NCBI RefSeq assembly: GCF_017833525.1
Contig: NZ_JAFICD010000001.1
Coordinates: forward strand, 2,356,001 to 2,420,000
Direction of reading: 5' to 3'
Length of the DNA stretch: 64,000 nt
From: Duganella sp. 1411
GTDB lineage: Bacteria > Pseudomonadota > Gammaproteobacteria > Burkholderiales > Burkholderiaceae_D
The position numbers and the translations under genes were made by a program. Within the stretch, counting starts at the first letter, position 1; each line of letters starts with the position of its first letter. The notes below the pieces were generated by a model that saw only the letters and a program-made list of their open reading frames with translations, did not search any database and was not told where the DNA came from. Positions 52,826-62,277 of this stretch are shown here, piece after piece.

Positions 52826-54294
52826 TGGACGGGCGCCATCTCGGTTGCCGGCTTGACCGCTTCCGGTTGCCGCAGCCAGCCGCCCGTAAAGCCGGCCCGC
52901 TCCAGGCCGAGACGGATCGCCGGATGGTTGCGCATCACGCGCCACACCAAGTCGCTGCGGTAGTTTTCCGTCATGGCGATGATCGGGCCCTGGTCGATGC
53001 CGAGATAGTCATTGTCGACCCAGCCCTTGCCCTTGATCGTACGCCCCTGCGAGACGGGAATATCGTAGGTAAAGCTCGGATTGAAGGCGTCCAGGAAGCC
53101 GTAGCGGCCATAGATCCAATCGCCGTAGCGATTTTTCATCTCCAGCACCGCCGGAACGACGATCTCCGGCGCGAACGGCAGCGATGACGCGGCGGCCGTC
53201 GGCGCCAGGGTGCAATCGTCGTAGTGCTTCAACCCGCCGATCCCGCGCGCCGTATAGGTGCGGAACGGCAGCTGGATGCCGCCATAATCCAGTGTCTTGT
53301 CCACCGGGCCGTCGCTGGCGGTGATGCCCCAGACGTTGGCGCCGTAGCCTTTGCAACGCAGCGGATTGGCGATCGCATAGGCCTGCTGGCCATAGGTGGC
53401 GCGGCGGCTGTTTTCGAAATAGTCGTATCCGCGCTGGCGCATGTACTCGTCGCGGATGCCGCGAAAATCGATCCACACGTGGCTGTACTGGTGAATGAAC
53501 AGCGACGGATAGGCGAGGTGCTCCTTGTCTCCCTTGCCTTCCAGGCTGTTGCCGTAGGTGCTGGTCCAGGCCTTCCAGGCGTCCGGCTGCACCGGATGCG
53601 TGGGCGATCCGAGCGCCAGCACATACACCAGCATCGCCTCGTTGTAGCCCTTCCAGTCGTAGCCGATGAAGCCGGACTCCGGATGCCAGCCAAGCGCGAT
53701 CGAAGGCTTGCGCGCCTGCGCCCAGGTCCAGTCGACCCGCTCATAGATTTCGGCGGCCAGCTTGCGTATCTCCTTCTCGGCCGGATCGTCACCATCGAAA
53801 TAGGATTGGCAGAACAAGGCGCCTGCCAGGAACAGCGCCGTGTCGACGGTCGACAACTCGACCTTGTCGTACCGCAGCCCGGTTTTCATATCCAGGAAAT
53901 GATAGAAGAAGCCCTTGTAGCCGCTGAAAGAGGTGCCTTTGGCGCCGCCCTGCGGCGCGTTGCGGAAAAAGCGCAAGGTGGCCAACACCCGCTCGCGCGC
54001 CTGCTTGCGCGTGACGTAGCCGCGCTCGACGCCGATCGGATAGGCGGTCAGGCCAAAGCCGACCGCCGCCACGCTGGAGAACGACGGCGTCGGATACCGG
54101 TCGGGTACCAGGCCGTTGGACGGATTAGCGGTGTCCCAGAAAAAATCGAAGGTCCGGCGCTGCAGGTCGTCGAACATCGGCGGCAGCGCCGCATCGCGCG
54201 CCTGCGCGGCGCCGCTGCCGGCGAATGCCGCCGACACGGCAAACGCCAGAGCGGCGAAGGCACGCAAGGCACGGGGCTTGATGAATACGGACAT
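52822..54294 (-). CDS. GH144-type endo-beta-1,2-glucanase
   Basis: 490 residues with a signal peptide ending at AAQARD. The motif RTFDFFWDTANPSNGLVPDR near residues 47-66, then FLAGALFCQSYFD and ESGFIGYDWKGYNEAM, match the PF10091 glycoamylase-like family that contains GH144 endo-beta-1,2-glucanases. Those enzymes cut beta-1,2-glucan to sophorose and larger oligosaccharides. The fold is (alpha/alpha)6. It lies 15 bp downstream of the TonB receptor gene and overlaps the binding-protein gene. The family is strong; exact substrate specificity is inferred from the GH94 and GH1 partners. Confidence 0.8.
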   Translation of the reverse strand: MSVFIKPRALRAFAALAFAVSAAFAGSGAAQARDAALPPMFDDLQRRTFDFFWDTANPSNGLVPDRYPTPSFSSVAAVGFGLTAYPIGVERGYVTRKQARERVLATLRFFRNAPQGGAKGTSFSGYKGFFYHFLDMKTGLRYDKVELSTVDTALFLAGALFCQSYFDGDDPAEKEIRKLAAEIYERVDWTWAQARKPSIALGWHPESGFIGYDWKGYNEAMLVYVLALGSPTHPVQPDAWKAWTSTYGNSLEGKGDKEHLAYPSLFIHQYSHVWIDFRGIRDEYMRQRGYDYFENSRRATYGQQAYAIANPLRCKGYGANVWGITASDGPVDKTLDYGGIQLPFRTYTARGIGGLKHYDDCTLAPTAAASSLPFAPEIVVPAVLEMKNRYGDWIYGRYGFLDAFNPSFTYDIPVSQGRTIKGKGWVDNDYLGIDQGPIIAMTENYRSDLVWRVMRNHPAIRLGLERAGFTGGWLRQPEAVKPATEMAPVQ

Positions 54295-54308
54295 GAACCC
54301 GGGCCTCC

Positions 54309-57161
54309 TTAAAACGCGTAGCGCGCGCTGAACTTCAACGTGCGCATCTGGCCGCCCATCGAATTGGCCACGCCGAGGTTTTTGTTATCGCCGCCTAACC
54401 GGTTTTGCGGATTGCCCGGACCACCGCCCCAACCGTCGTAGCCGCCGTAGTTGATGCTGTTGAATACATTGAGCACGTCCGCGCGCAGCGACACCCGGCC
54501 GAAGCGGAACGCGACCTCCTTCGACAGCCCGAGATCCACCTGATGGAACGCGTCGCCATCACCCTTGGCCGACACGCATTGATTGAAGCCGGTCGAGCAA
54601 TCGGTGATACGGTACGGCAGGCCGGACCCCAGCGTCACCTTCCCGGACAACATCAGGCCCCAGGGCAGCCAGCCGTCCGACACGCCGGCCACCACCAGCC
54701 GGTGGCGTTCCACATCGGTCGACGGATTCCATGCGGAGGCATAGCGGCCATAGGTCCAGTTGAAGATCTCGTTGGTCCATTCCTTGTTGGTGGTCTCGCC
54801 CTTGCTGTAGGTGTAGGTCGCTCCCAGGCTCCATGTGGAGGCCTTGGTGTACGGCTTATCCATTTTCAGATACACCGACTCGGTCTTGGCCTGCGAGATG
54901 AAATCGCCCAGCACCAGCGTTCCGTAGCCGGGCACGGAATTGAACATCGGATCGATCGGGCTTGCGCCGCCCCAGCCGCCATTGACATCCCGATTACCGC
55001 CGAACCAGTTGAACTGATTGCGCGCATGCGAATTGGTGTAGCCCGCCTCGCCGTTCCATGCGCCCAGCGCCTGGCGCAGACCGAAGCTCCACATATCGGT
55101 GTAGGCCATCTTATGATCGTTTTTGATCATCCAGATTTCGCCACCGGCCTGCGCGTTCTTCTGCGCCTCGTCCAGCGCATGGTTGGCGATGGTGCGGTCG
55201 TACGCCCTGCCCCAACCCGCAAACAGCACCGACGCGCGGTCTCCCTTGATATCGTAGGAGAGCCCGAGGCGCGGCGCCAAGGCCTTTTTGAACGCCTTGC
55301 GGCTGCTGCCGGTGCTGATGTAATCGGCGATATTGACGCCACCCTTGGCCAGCGACTGCGCGTAGGTCTGTCCAACCGGCGCGCCGTCGCGCGGGTCTTG
55401 TTTGCCGAACAGGGCGACGCGGTCGGCGGGCGTCGCGTAGCTGTCGTTGAGCATATTGTCTTCGTAGTCGTAGCGCATGCCCAGATTGAGCAGCAGCTTC
55501 TCGCTGGCTTGCCAGTCGTCCTGGAAGTAGATGCCGTACTGGTTGTTAGAGAACTCGACTCCATACGGCGGAACCACCGGCTCCGAGCGGATCAGGTTCG
55601 TCTGCCCGGTGACGGTGTCGATCCGTTCGATACGCCGCTCGACGGCGAACGCGGTGCCGGACAAATCGTAGGTGATGTGCTTGACCTTGAAGCCGGCCTT
55701 CATCGTGTGTCCGCTCTTGCCGGTGTAGGTCAGATCGTCCTGGAACAGCAGTCCGCTCTGCTCGCGGAACTGGTTGTTCGGCGATCCGCCGACAACCAGC
55801 ACGTCGACGACGTTGATATCCGTATTGCTGGGCGAGACCTGATATTTGATATAGGGCTTGTTGGCGTTCGAGTGCGGATTCCAGCTGTACTTCTCATAGC
55901 CGACGCGCGCCTCGTTGAGAAAGTCGTCGCTGCTCCATTCGTGTTTGAAGTCCAGGCGGTCCTCGTCGTTGCTGCGATTGAGGACGTTCTCGGCCACGCT
56001 AAGCTTCATATCCTCCGGAATCATATCCGTCTCGCGGCGCACCCGCGCGGTCGCTTCGACGCGCTGGTTCTTGGCGATCTGCGCATCGACCTTCAGCAAG
56101 AACAAGTCCTCCTTGAACTTCGACACGGCATTGCCCTGCTGCGCCAGCAGCGACGGCACGATGCCGGCGTTGGGCAGCAGGTCGGTGCGCTGGGCGATCA
56201 CCTGGCGTGGGCTGTCGATCTTCTTGCCTTCGTACGCGAAGAAGTAATGCGCGACGTCCTTCTTGATCGGACCGCCCAGGGTCATGCCATATTGGTCCTG
56301 CGAGGATTTGGGACGGCCGACGCCCTGCCGCTCCGCCTCCTGCTGGAACGGATCTTTCGCTGTTATGTTGGTGCCGGTGTGGTCCCAGAAGGCGTCGCCA
56401 TGGAGCTCGTTGCCGCCGGATTTGGTGACGGCGGTGATCGCCGCGCTCGACACCTGGTCGAATTCGGCCTTGTAGTTTTGCGCGATCACCTTGTACTCGG
56501 CGATCGCCGATTGCGGGAACGGATTGCCGCGGCTTGTATCGAGCCCGGACACGCCGCCGCGCAGGATATTGTTTTTTTGGCTGACGCCATCGATGAAGAC
56601 GTTGACGTTGTCCTGGTTCTGCGAGCCCGATTGCAGCTTGACGTTGCCGCTGTTGTCGACGCTGAAGCGCACGCCCGGCGCCAGATCGGCGAAGGACAGG
56701 AAATTGCGGGTGACCTGCGGCAGCTTCTCGATTTGTTCGCGCGAGACGGAGGTGCCGACCTCGGAGCCGGCGACATCGCGCCGGGATGCGGAGCCGGTGA
56801 TCACAACCTGCTGCACGCCGCCTTGCAGCGCCAGGTTGACCTGGCTGGTCTGGCCGACGTTGACGGTCACCAGTTCGGATTGCTGGTCGCCGACCTTGAT
56901 CTGGTAGGTGCCCGGGGCCACGCCGGTCAGCACGTAGCTGCCGTCGGCACGCGTGACGGTGTTGTAGACGTAGCCGTTCAACTGGTTGGTGGCCGTGACC
57001 GGGCTGCCGGCCGACGGCGCGGTGCCGTTGGTGACCTGGCCCTGGATGGTCGCGCTGCTCAGTTGAGCGTGCGCCGGGACGGTCGCCAGCAGTGCGGTGG
57101 CCAGTGCCGCGGCCATGGCGGACAGACGTAGGGACGGCGTTTGCCGTTGGGTGGTTTTCAT
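54309..57161 (-). CDS. Oar-like TonB-dependent receptor of the glucan locus
   Basis: 950 residues. A signal peptide ends at PAHAQ. A carboxypeptidase-regulatory-like beta domain (about 38-110, with ADGSYVLTGVAPGTYQIKV) comes before the plug (QVTRNFLSFADLAPGV and VFIDGVSQKNN), and the barrel ends in YAF. This layout is that of Oar/SusC-like receptors for oligosaccharides. It should import large glucan fragments into the periplasm for the GH144 enzyme. CAGGAG lies upstream of the ATG. No copy of the LacI operator is visible at its promoter. Confidence 0.9.
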   Translation of the reverse strand: MKTTQRQTPSLRLSAMAAALATALLATVPAHAQLSSATIQGQVTNGTAPSAGSPVTATNQLNGYVYNTVTRADGSYVLTGVAPGTYQIKVGDQQSELVTVNVGQTSQVNLALQGGVQQVVITGSASRRDVAGSEVGTSVSREQIEKLPQVTRNFLSFADLAPGVRFSVDNSGNVKLQSGSQNQDNVNVFIDGVSQKNNILRGGVSGLDTSRGNPFPQSAIAEYKVIAQNYKAEFDQVSSAAITAVTKSGGNELHGDAFWDHTGTNITAKDPFQQEAERQGVGRPKSSQDQYGMTLGGPIKKDVAHYFFAYEGKKIDSPRQVIAQRTDLLPNAGIVPSLLAQQGNAVSKFKEDLFLLKVDAQIAKNQRVEATARVRRETDMIPEDMKLSVAENVLNRSNDEDRLDFKHEWSSDDFLNEARVGYEKYSWNPHSNANKPYIKYQVSPSNTDINVVDVLVVGGSPNNQFREQSGLLFQDDLTYTGKSGHTMKAGFKVKHITYDLSGTAFAVERRIERIDTVTGQTNLIRSEPVVPPYGVEFSNNQYGIYFQDDWQASEKLLLNLGMRYDYEDNMLNDSYATPADRVALFGKQDPRDGAPVGQTYAQSLAKGGVNIADYISTGSSRKAFKKALAPRLGLSYDIKGDRASVLFAGWGRAYDRTIANHALDEAQKNAQAGGEIWMIKNDHKMAYTDMWSFGLRQALGAWNGEAGYTNSHARNQFNWFGGNRDVNGGWGGASPIDPMFNSVPGYGTLVLGDFISQAKTESVYLKMDKPYTKASTWSLGATYTYSKGETTNKEWTNEIFNWTYGRYASAWNPSTDVERHRLVVAGVSDGWLPWGLMLSGKVTLGSGLPYRITDCSTGFNQCVSAKGDGDAFHQVDLGLSKEVAFRFGRVSLRADVLNVFNSINYGGYDGWGGGPGNPQNRLGGDNKNLGVANSMGGQMRTLKFSARYAF

Positions 57162-57230
57162 GGTTGTCTCCTGTTTTTGTGTACTTTTTTTGTTTGTACT
57201 ACTAAGGCATGAAACTTGGTGCTGCTGGTG

Positions 57231-57403
57231 TTTGGCGGATTACGCTGCGCTAATCCACCCTACGTGGTTCAGAACGGACCTGATGCCGATGCCCCATCAC
57301 GCGTATGACTCCAGTGCGGACCTTAGGGCTGTGGCCACCACACGTGCCGGACATTTGAACCACGTAGGGCCGATTAGCCGGAACGGCGTAATCCGCCATG
57401 CAT
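57231..57403. repeat. REPIN-like inverted pair of REP elements
   Basis: The left REP (57234-57266) and right REP (57361-57397) are inverted relative to each other and flanked inward by GGTTC and GAACC. Each half holds GGCGGATTA...TAATCC(G/A)CC or a slightly decayed version. About 90 bp of non-coding sequence lies between. The element fills most of the gap between the LacI gene and the TonB receptor gene. Confidence 0.7.
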
Positions 57404-57425
57404 GAGCCGCCGCCGGCGCCATTTT

Positions 57426-58433
57426 TTAAATTGGCGTGGTCCCTCCCGTCGAGGCGCGCACCACCAACTCGGCGGCCAATGTCTGCACGGTGGCCGGCGT
57501 GCCGCCGGACTGTCCGATCTGCGCGTGCAGCCGTTCCAACGCCCGCACACCCAGTTCGGCGATCGGAACTCGAACGGTCGTCAGCGCTGGACTGACGTAC
57601 CGCGCAATGCGAATATCATCGAAGCCAGCCAGCGCGATATCGCGCGGCAGTTCCAGTCCGTGCTGCCGCAGCTCCAGCAGCGCGCCGATGGCCATCATGT
57701 CGTTGGCGGCGAACAGCGCATCCGGGCGTTCGTCCGCAGCCGCCAGCGCCCGTCCGACACGCTGTCCCGACTCCTCGGAGAAATCGCCTTCGAACACTTG
57801 CGCCACCGCGTGCGGCGCCAGCGCGGCCAACGCCGCGTGATAGCCGCGCAAGCGTTCCTGCGCCTCGAAGTTACCGGCCGGTCCAGCGAGGAAGGCGATG
57901 CGGCGGTAACCCTGCCCGACCAGGTGCTCGACCATCGCGTAGGCGCCGCTGTAGTTGTCGAACGAGATGGAGGCGTACTGCGTGCCGCCGGCGGAGGTGC
58001 TCATCAAAACGATAGGCAAATCCTCGGGCAGGTTATCGGACAGCAGCGCGGCGTCGACGTGGGGCGACATCACCAGCAGGCCGTCGACGCGCCCGCGCAT
58101 GGCGCGGATCGACAGCGCCACTTCGTCGGCGTCGCCGTGCAGGCTCGATACCATCAGGTGCAGGCCGCGCGCGCGCGCGGCGACGTCGATGCCACGTATG
58201 ATCTCGGAGAAGAATTCACCGTACAGGTCCGGCAGCAGCACGCCGATGGTGTTGGTGAAGCTGGTGGTCAGGCTGCGCGCGCCGACGTGCGGCATGTAGC
58301 GCATGCGCTTGACCACCGCCAGGATGTGCTTACGGGTGTCGTCGGTGATGCTGGCGTGCCCGTTGAGTGCGCGCGACACCGACGCCACCGACACGCCCGC
58401 CTCCTGCGCCACATCCTTGATCGTTATCGCCAT
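57426..58433 (-). CDS. LacI-family transcription regulator of the glucan locus
   Basis: 335 residues. The helix-turn-helix (ITIKDVAQEAGVSVASVSRALNG) and hinge (ARSLTTSFTNTIGVLLPDL) are standard, followed by a periplasmic-binding-protein-like sensor domain. It would bind a sugar such as sophorose and release DNA. Two perfect palindromes lie directly upstream, so it probably represses its own gene. Control of the glucan operon is inferred from position. Confidence 0.92.
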   Translation of the reverse strand: MAITIKDVAQEAGVSVASVSRALNGHASITDDTRKHILAVVKRMRYMPHVGARSLTTSFTNTIGVLLPDLYGEFFSEIIRGIDVAARARGLHLMVSSLHGDADEVALSIRAMRGRVDGLLVMSPHVDAALLSDNLPEDLPIVLMSTSAGGTQYASISFDNYSGAYAMVEHLVGQGYRRIAFLAGPAGNFEAQERLRGYHAALAALAPHAVAQVFEGDFSEESGQRVGRALAAADERPDALFAANDMMAIGALLELRQHGLELPRDIALAGFDDIRIARYVSPALTTVRVPIAELGVRALERLHAQIGQSGGTPATVQTLAAELVVRASTGGTTPI

Positions 58434-58449
58434 CCCGCCGTCCCCTGGA

Positions 58450-58467
58450 AATGTAACCGGTTACATT
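58450..58467. promoter_or_regulatory. LacI-type operator 1
   Basis: A perfect 18-bp palindrome, AATGTAACCGGTTACATT, with the central CG step typical of LacI-family sites. It starts 17 bp upstream of the regulator's start codon. Confidence 0.8.
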
Positions 58468-58501
58468 TTCACCAAAAAATATAACCGACTACGTTAATGC
58501 G

Positions 58502-58519
58502 AATGTAACCGGTTACATT
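58502..58519. promoter_or_regulatory. LacI-type operator 2
   Basis: The same 18-bp palindrome as at 58450. The centres are 52 bp apart, about five helix turns, which allows looping. A weaker similar sequence (TATAACCGACTACGTTA, 58480-58496) lies between them. Confidence 0.8.
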
Positions 58520-58627
58520 GGTGTTTTGAAAAGTCTACTCGCGTTCGCTACGCACTGTAAAGACTTTTTCACAACTTTTCAGTGGACCGATCGCGCCACG
58601 CCTTTGCATGGCGTGGTTAAACACGGA

Positions 58628-59458
58628 CTACATATACGGCCACCACATGCCCATCGTCGCCACCAGGATCCCGGCCGTCATCGCCAACGACAGCACCGCC
58701 AGCAGCACCGCAGTGCCGCCGCGCGCCACCACCCCGCCGGCGCGCAGATACAGTTCAAGCACCGCCAGCGGCAGCAGATACTGGGCGAACGACAGGAAGC
58801 TGAGGAAAGGCCCGGTGAAAGTGTCGACATCGAAGCCGGCCGGCCCTCCGTTCACGGCGAGCCAGAACATCAACCCCACGCGGAAGAACCACACGCCGCT
58901 CACGCACAGGAACAGCCGCAGCGCCCAGCGCCGGTGCGCGGCGAAGTCGCGCGACAGCGCGCGCCGCACCGTCATGCCGGCGCACGCCACGACCAACACC
59001 GCGTTCATGCTGGTGCCGACGTGCTGCACGACGTCGCCGACCGCGCCCCTGAACCACACCATGTACAAGCCGCTGAGCGCCGTCACCACTGCGGATACGA
59101 GATACACCCGACCATTCCAGCGATGGAACGACGGCGCGCGCGCACGCACCTGCGGCACCAGCTGAAGCGCCCCGCCCAACATGATCACGGCGGCCAGCAG
59201 CAGATGGGCGGCGGTAACGATATTGCCGGCCGGGTCGGCACGCACGAAGCCGTGCGTCATGACCTTGTTCCAGCCGTTGAAGTTGCCGGCGATGGCGGCT
59301 CCGCCGTACAGCGACACGATATACGCGCCGAATACCAGCTGGCCGAAGATGGTGGCGGCAAACCAGAAACGCGCCGCCGCGTAGAGCGCGAGCGCCGCCC
59401 AGGCCTGGCGCGTACGCCGGTGCGCCGCCGCCGAATCGATGGAAAGTGTGGACGTCAT
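58628..59458 (-). CDS. DUF2306-type membrane protein
   Basis: 276 residues from the ATG at 59458 (GGGAG upstream). Seven or so membrane helices with conserved histidines (AHLLLAAVIMLGGALQLV, SFHRWNGRVYL, AHRRWALRLFL). This fits the DUF2306 predicted membrane family, with histidines placed as in haem or quinone-binding bundles. Function is unknown. It diverges from the LytS-type kinase gene. Confidence 0.7.
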   Translation of the reverse strand: MTSTLSIDSAAAHRRTRQAWAALALYAAARFWFAATIFGQLVFGAYIVSLYGGAAIAGNFNGWNKVMTHGFVRADPAGNIVTAAHLLLAAVIMLGGALQLVPQVRARAPSFHRWNGRVYLVSAVVTALSGLYMVWFRGAVGDVVQHVGTSMNAVLVVACAGMTVRRALSRDFAAHRRWALRLFLCVSGVWFFRVGLMFWLAVNGGPAGFDVDTFTGPFLSFLSFAQYLLPLAVLELYLRAGGVVARGGTAVLLAVLSLAMTAGILVATMGMWWPYM

Positions 59459-59594
59459 GTCGTGCTCCCTGGCTGTTGTGATGTCCCGACGATAGCCGGC
59501 CTTCGCCACGCCACCGGGCGCGGGCAGCGAACGATGCGACCAACCACGGTTTTTAAGGCTTGAACGACGGGCGTCCAGCGGTTATCGTTAGGCG

Positions 59595-60659
59595 ATGATG
59601 CCGAACGCTCCCCGCCCCCGCGCCACCAAGTTCCTGCCAACCGCCCGGCAGGTGCTGGTGGTTACCGTGTTCACCTTGCTGCTGTCGTGGCTCCTGCACA
59701 AGTTGAGCCGCACACCCTATTCCACCGTATTCGGACATATCGGATTTATCGGCGCGGTGCTGTTGCTCGCCTATTCGGCGGCGGACCGCTTGCGCCCGCG
59801 CTGGCTATCGACCGGCAAGGCGCGGCTGCTGGCGGTGATGCTGGCCGCGCCGCTGGCGTCGCTGATGACCGCTGTAGGCACGCAGGGCCGCGACGTCATC
59901 TCCTATCTGAGCAATATCGAAACGCTGTCCGGCTACATCATGATGGTGGTGCTGGGGGTGATCTTCGGCGTGACGTTCTCGCTGCTGGCGATGCGCGCCG
60001 AACGCCGGGAACGCGAGCGGGCCGACCGCCTGCAGGCCGAACTCGAAAAGAACACGCTCGAGCGCGAACTGGTCGACGCCCGCCTGCGGCTGTTGCAGGC
60101 CCAGATCGAGCCGCACTTCCTGTTCAACACCCTGGCCAACGTGGAGGCGCTGGTGGCCGCCGGCTCGCCGAACGCGGGGCCGGTGCTGCGCCACCTGATC
60201 GCCTACCTGCGCGCGGCCATGCCGCGCCTAGGCGACGCCGACGCCACCTTGGGCACGGAGCTGCAACTGGTGCGCGCCTATCTGGAGCTGATGCACATGC
60301 GCATGCCCGACCGGCTGCGGTTTTCGGTCGCCGTGCCGGCGGCGCTGGAGCCGCTGCGTTTTCCCGCGATGGCGTTGCTGACATTGGTGGAGAACGCGGT
60401 CCGCCACGGCATCGATCCGGCGCCGGCCGGCGGCGACATCGAAGTCGGCGGCCGTTACGACGCGGCCGGCAAAGTGATGCTGTGGGTCGGCGACAGCGGC
60501 GTCGGCATGTCGGAGACGGCGCAAGCGGGTACCGGCCTGTCCAACCTGCGCAGCCGACTGCACGGCTTCTACGGCGCCGACGCGCGCCTCGATCTGCATG
60601 AGCAAGCGCCGCACGGCATGCGCGCCGAACTGCACTTCCAGCCTGGAGAACAAAAGTGA
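59595..60659 (+). CDS. LytS-family sensor histidine kinase
   Basis: 354 residues. Four membrane helices (about 18-130) are followed by a coiled linker and the His_kinase domain with the phospho-acceptor motif QIEPHFLFNTLANVEAL. The ATPase domain has LVENAVRHGI (N box) and GDSGVGM with GTGLSNLRSRL (G boxes). It overlaps the response regulator gene by four bases. The signal is unknown. Confidence 0.92.
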   Translation: MMPNAPRPRATKFLPTARQVLVVTVFTLLLSWLLHKLSRTPYSTVFGHIGFIGAVLLLAYSAADRLRPRWLSTGKARLLAVMLAAPLASLMTAVGTQGRDVISYLSNIETLSGYIMMVVLGVIFGVTFSLLAMRAERRERERADRLQAELEKNTLERELVDARLRLLQAQIEPHFLFNTLANVEALVAAGSPNAGPVLRHLIAYLRAAMPRLGDADATLGTELQLVRAYLELMHMRMPDRLRFSVAVPAALEPLRFPAMALLTLVENAVRHGIDPAPAGGDIEVGGRYDAAGKVMLWVGDSGVGMSETAQAGTGLSNLRSRLHGFYGADARLDLHEQAPHGMRAELHFQPGEQK

Positions 60660-61426
60660 AACAGCCCACCGCCCTGATCGCCGACGACGAACCGCTGCTG
60701 CGCGAGCGCTTGCGCAGCCACCTCGCCACGCTGTGGCCCGAACTACGGTTGATCGACGATGCCCGCAACGGCGCCGAGGCGCTGGAATTGTTCGAGCTGC
60801 ACCAGCCGCAGGTGGTGTTTTTGGACATACACATGCCGGGCATGGGCGGCATCGAGGTGGCGCGCGCGCTGGCCCGGCGCGCGCATCTGGCGTTCGTCAC
60901 GGCGTACGAGCAGTACGCCGTGCAGGCTTTCGAGCATGGCGCGATCGACTATCTGGTCAAGCCGATCGACCCGGCGCGCCTGGCGGACACCGTGCAGCGT
61001 CTGCGCCGACAGTTGGATGGGCCGCTGCCGGGTGGAGCTGCGCTCGACGCCATGTTGGACCAGTTGGCCGGCCGGCTGGGGCAGCGCGCCGAACCGCGCC
61101 GCTGGCTGCAGTGGATCAAGGCGTCGGTGGGGACCAGCGTGCGGCTGATTCCGGTCGAACAGGTTTGTTATCTGAAGGCGGAGGAAAAATATACGCTGGT
61201 GGCGTGGGAGGAAGGCGAGGCGCTGATCCGCAAGAGCATCCGCGAGTTGGCCGAGCAGCTCGATCCGGAGCGCTTCGTGCAGACGCACCGTTCGGTGATC
61301 GTCAATCTGGCGCATGTCGCGGAAGTGGTTAGGGGCGTTAACGAGACGGCGGAGTTGCGGTTGCGCGGGCGTGGCGAGGTTTTACCCGTCAGTCGGAGCT
61401 ATCTGCATCATTTCAGGCAGATGTAA
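60656..61426 (+). CDS. LytTR-family response regulator
   Basis: 256 residues from a GTG overlapping the kinase stop. The receiver domain (about 5-120) has the acidic pair IADDEP, the phospho-acceptor aspartate in VVFLDIHMPGMGG and the lysine in YLVKPID. The LytTR DNA-binding domain (about 150-256) has EEKYTLVAWEEGE and FVQTHRSVIVNLAHV. It pairs with the adjacent LytS-type kinase. Targets are unknown. Confidence 0.93.
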   Translation: MKQPTALIADDEPLLRERLRSHLATLWPELRLIDDARNGAEALELFELHQPQVVFLDIHMPGMGGIEVARALARRAHLAFVTAYEQYAVQAFEHGAIDYLVKPIDPARLADTVQRLRRQLDGPLPGGAALDAMLDQLAGRLGQRAEPRRWLQWIKASVGTSVRLIPVEQVCYLKAEEKYTLVAWEEGEALIRKSIRELAEQLDPERFVQTHRSVIVNLAHVAEVVRGVNETAELRLRGRGEVLPVSRSYLHHFRQM

Positions 61427-61460
61427 GGATCTCGGTTGTCTGATGCGGCGTCGGCGGCTC

Positions 61461-61614
61461 GTGGCGGATTACGGCGTTCCGCCTAATCCGCCCTACGTGT
61501 CACCGCGGGATCGTTTCGGTCGCCGCACAATGAAGGAACGAGGCGATATTCCGGCCGTCCCGCAATCGCGGAGGCACGTAGGGCGGATTAGCGCAGCGTA
61601 ATCGGCCATGCATG
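61461..61614. repeat. REPIN-like inverted pair of REP elements
   Basis: Left REP at 61463-61497 (GGCGGATTA...TAATCCGCC, then CTACGTG) and right REP at 61575-61608 (CACGTAGGGCGGATTAGCG...) in opposite orientation. It has the same structure and inner CACGTAGGG borders as the element at 57231-57403. It lies in the gap between convergent lytTR and marC genes. Confidence 0.7.
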
Positions 61615-61627
61615 AACCGCCAACACC

Positions 61628-62224
61628 TCACAGCGTTTTGACGAACTCCCGAATACCACTCAACAGCATCTCGACCGACATCGCCGTCAGGATCAGCCCC
61701 ATGAGCCGTTCGAACGCCGTCATCACCTGCGGCCCGAGCACCTTCTGCAGCCGCTCGGCGCTGAGGAACACCAGCAACCACACCACCGCCACCGCCGCCA
61801 GCGCGGCCACGTGCACCATCACCTCGCCGGTGCTGTCGCTGGAGAACAGCAGCACCGTGGCCAGCGCGGACGGACCGGCCAGCGCCGGTATCGCCAGCGG
61901 CACGATGAACGGCTCGCCGCCGTCGGTGCGGCCCAACACCCCGTCCGGATGCGGGAAGATCATGCGGATCGAAATCAGCAGCAGGATCACCGCCCCGCCG
62001 ATGCGCAGCGCGATCTCCGACAGATGCAGCGCCGCCAGGAAGTGACGGCCAAAGAACATGAAGATCAACAGCAGCACGAAGGCGATCCCGCACTCGCGCA
62101 CGACGATGCGCGAACGCCGCGCCACCGGCACCGGATTGAGCACGCTGGCGAACAGCGGCACGTTACCGAAAGGATCGGTCACGAGAACCAGCAAAATAAA
62201 GGTCTGGAAGAAGTCCTGGGTCAT
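61628..62224 (-). CDS. MarC/YhgN-family membrane protein
   Basis: 198 residues with six membrane helices. VTDPFGNVPLFASVL near the start and LAIPALAGPSALATVLL in the middle are the two MarC family motifs. The family was once linked to antibiotic resistance, but its function is unresolved. The terminator of the preceding phosphoribosyltransferase lies just upstream, so it has its own promoter or uses read-through. Confidence 0.9.
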   Translation of the reverse strand: MTQDFFQTFILLVLVTDPFGNVPLFASVLNPVPVARRSRIVVRECGIAFVLLLIFMFFGRHFLAALHLSEIALRIGGAVILLLISIRMIFPHPDGVLGRTDGGEPFIVPLAIPALAGPSALATVLLFSSDSTGEVMVHVAALAAVAVVWLLVFLSAERLQKVLGPQVMTAFERLMGLILTAMSVEMLLSGIREFVKTL

Positions 62225-62246
62225 GTGTTTTTTTTATCGAATAAAA

Positions 62247-62266
62247 AAGGGAGCCGAAGCTCCCTT
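62247..62266 (-). terminator. Intrinsic terminator after the phosphoribosyltransferase gene
   Basis: On the minus strand AAGGGAGC (62266-62259) pairs perfectly with GCTCCCTT (62254-62247) around a TTCG tetraloop, and a run of T residues follows (62241-62246). A textbook rho-independent terminator. Confidence 0.93.
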
Positions 62267-62277
62267 GGTCGAACGGC

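Noticed and set aside
54405..57131. Plus-strand open frame of about 900 codons opposite the TonB receptor
   Set aside because: The receptor frame has a signal peptide, plug and terminal aromatic residue; the opposite frame has none of these.
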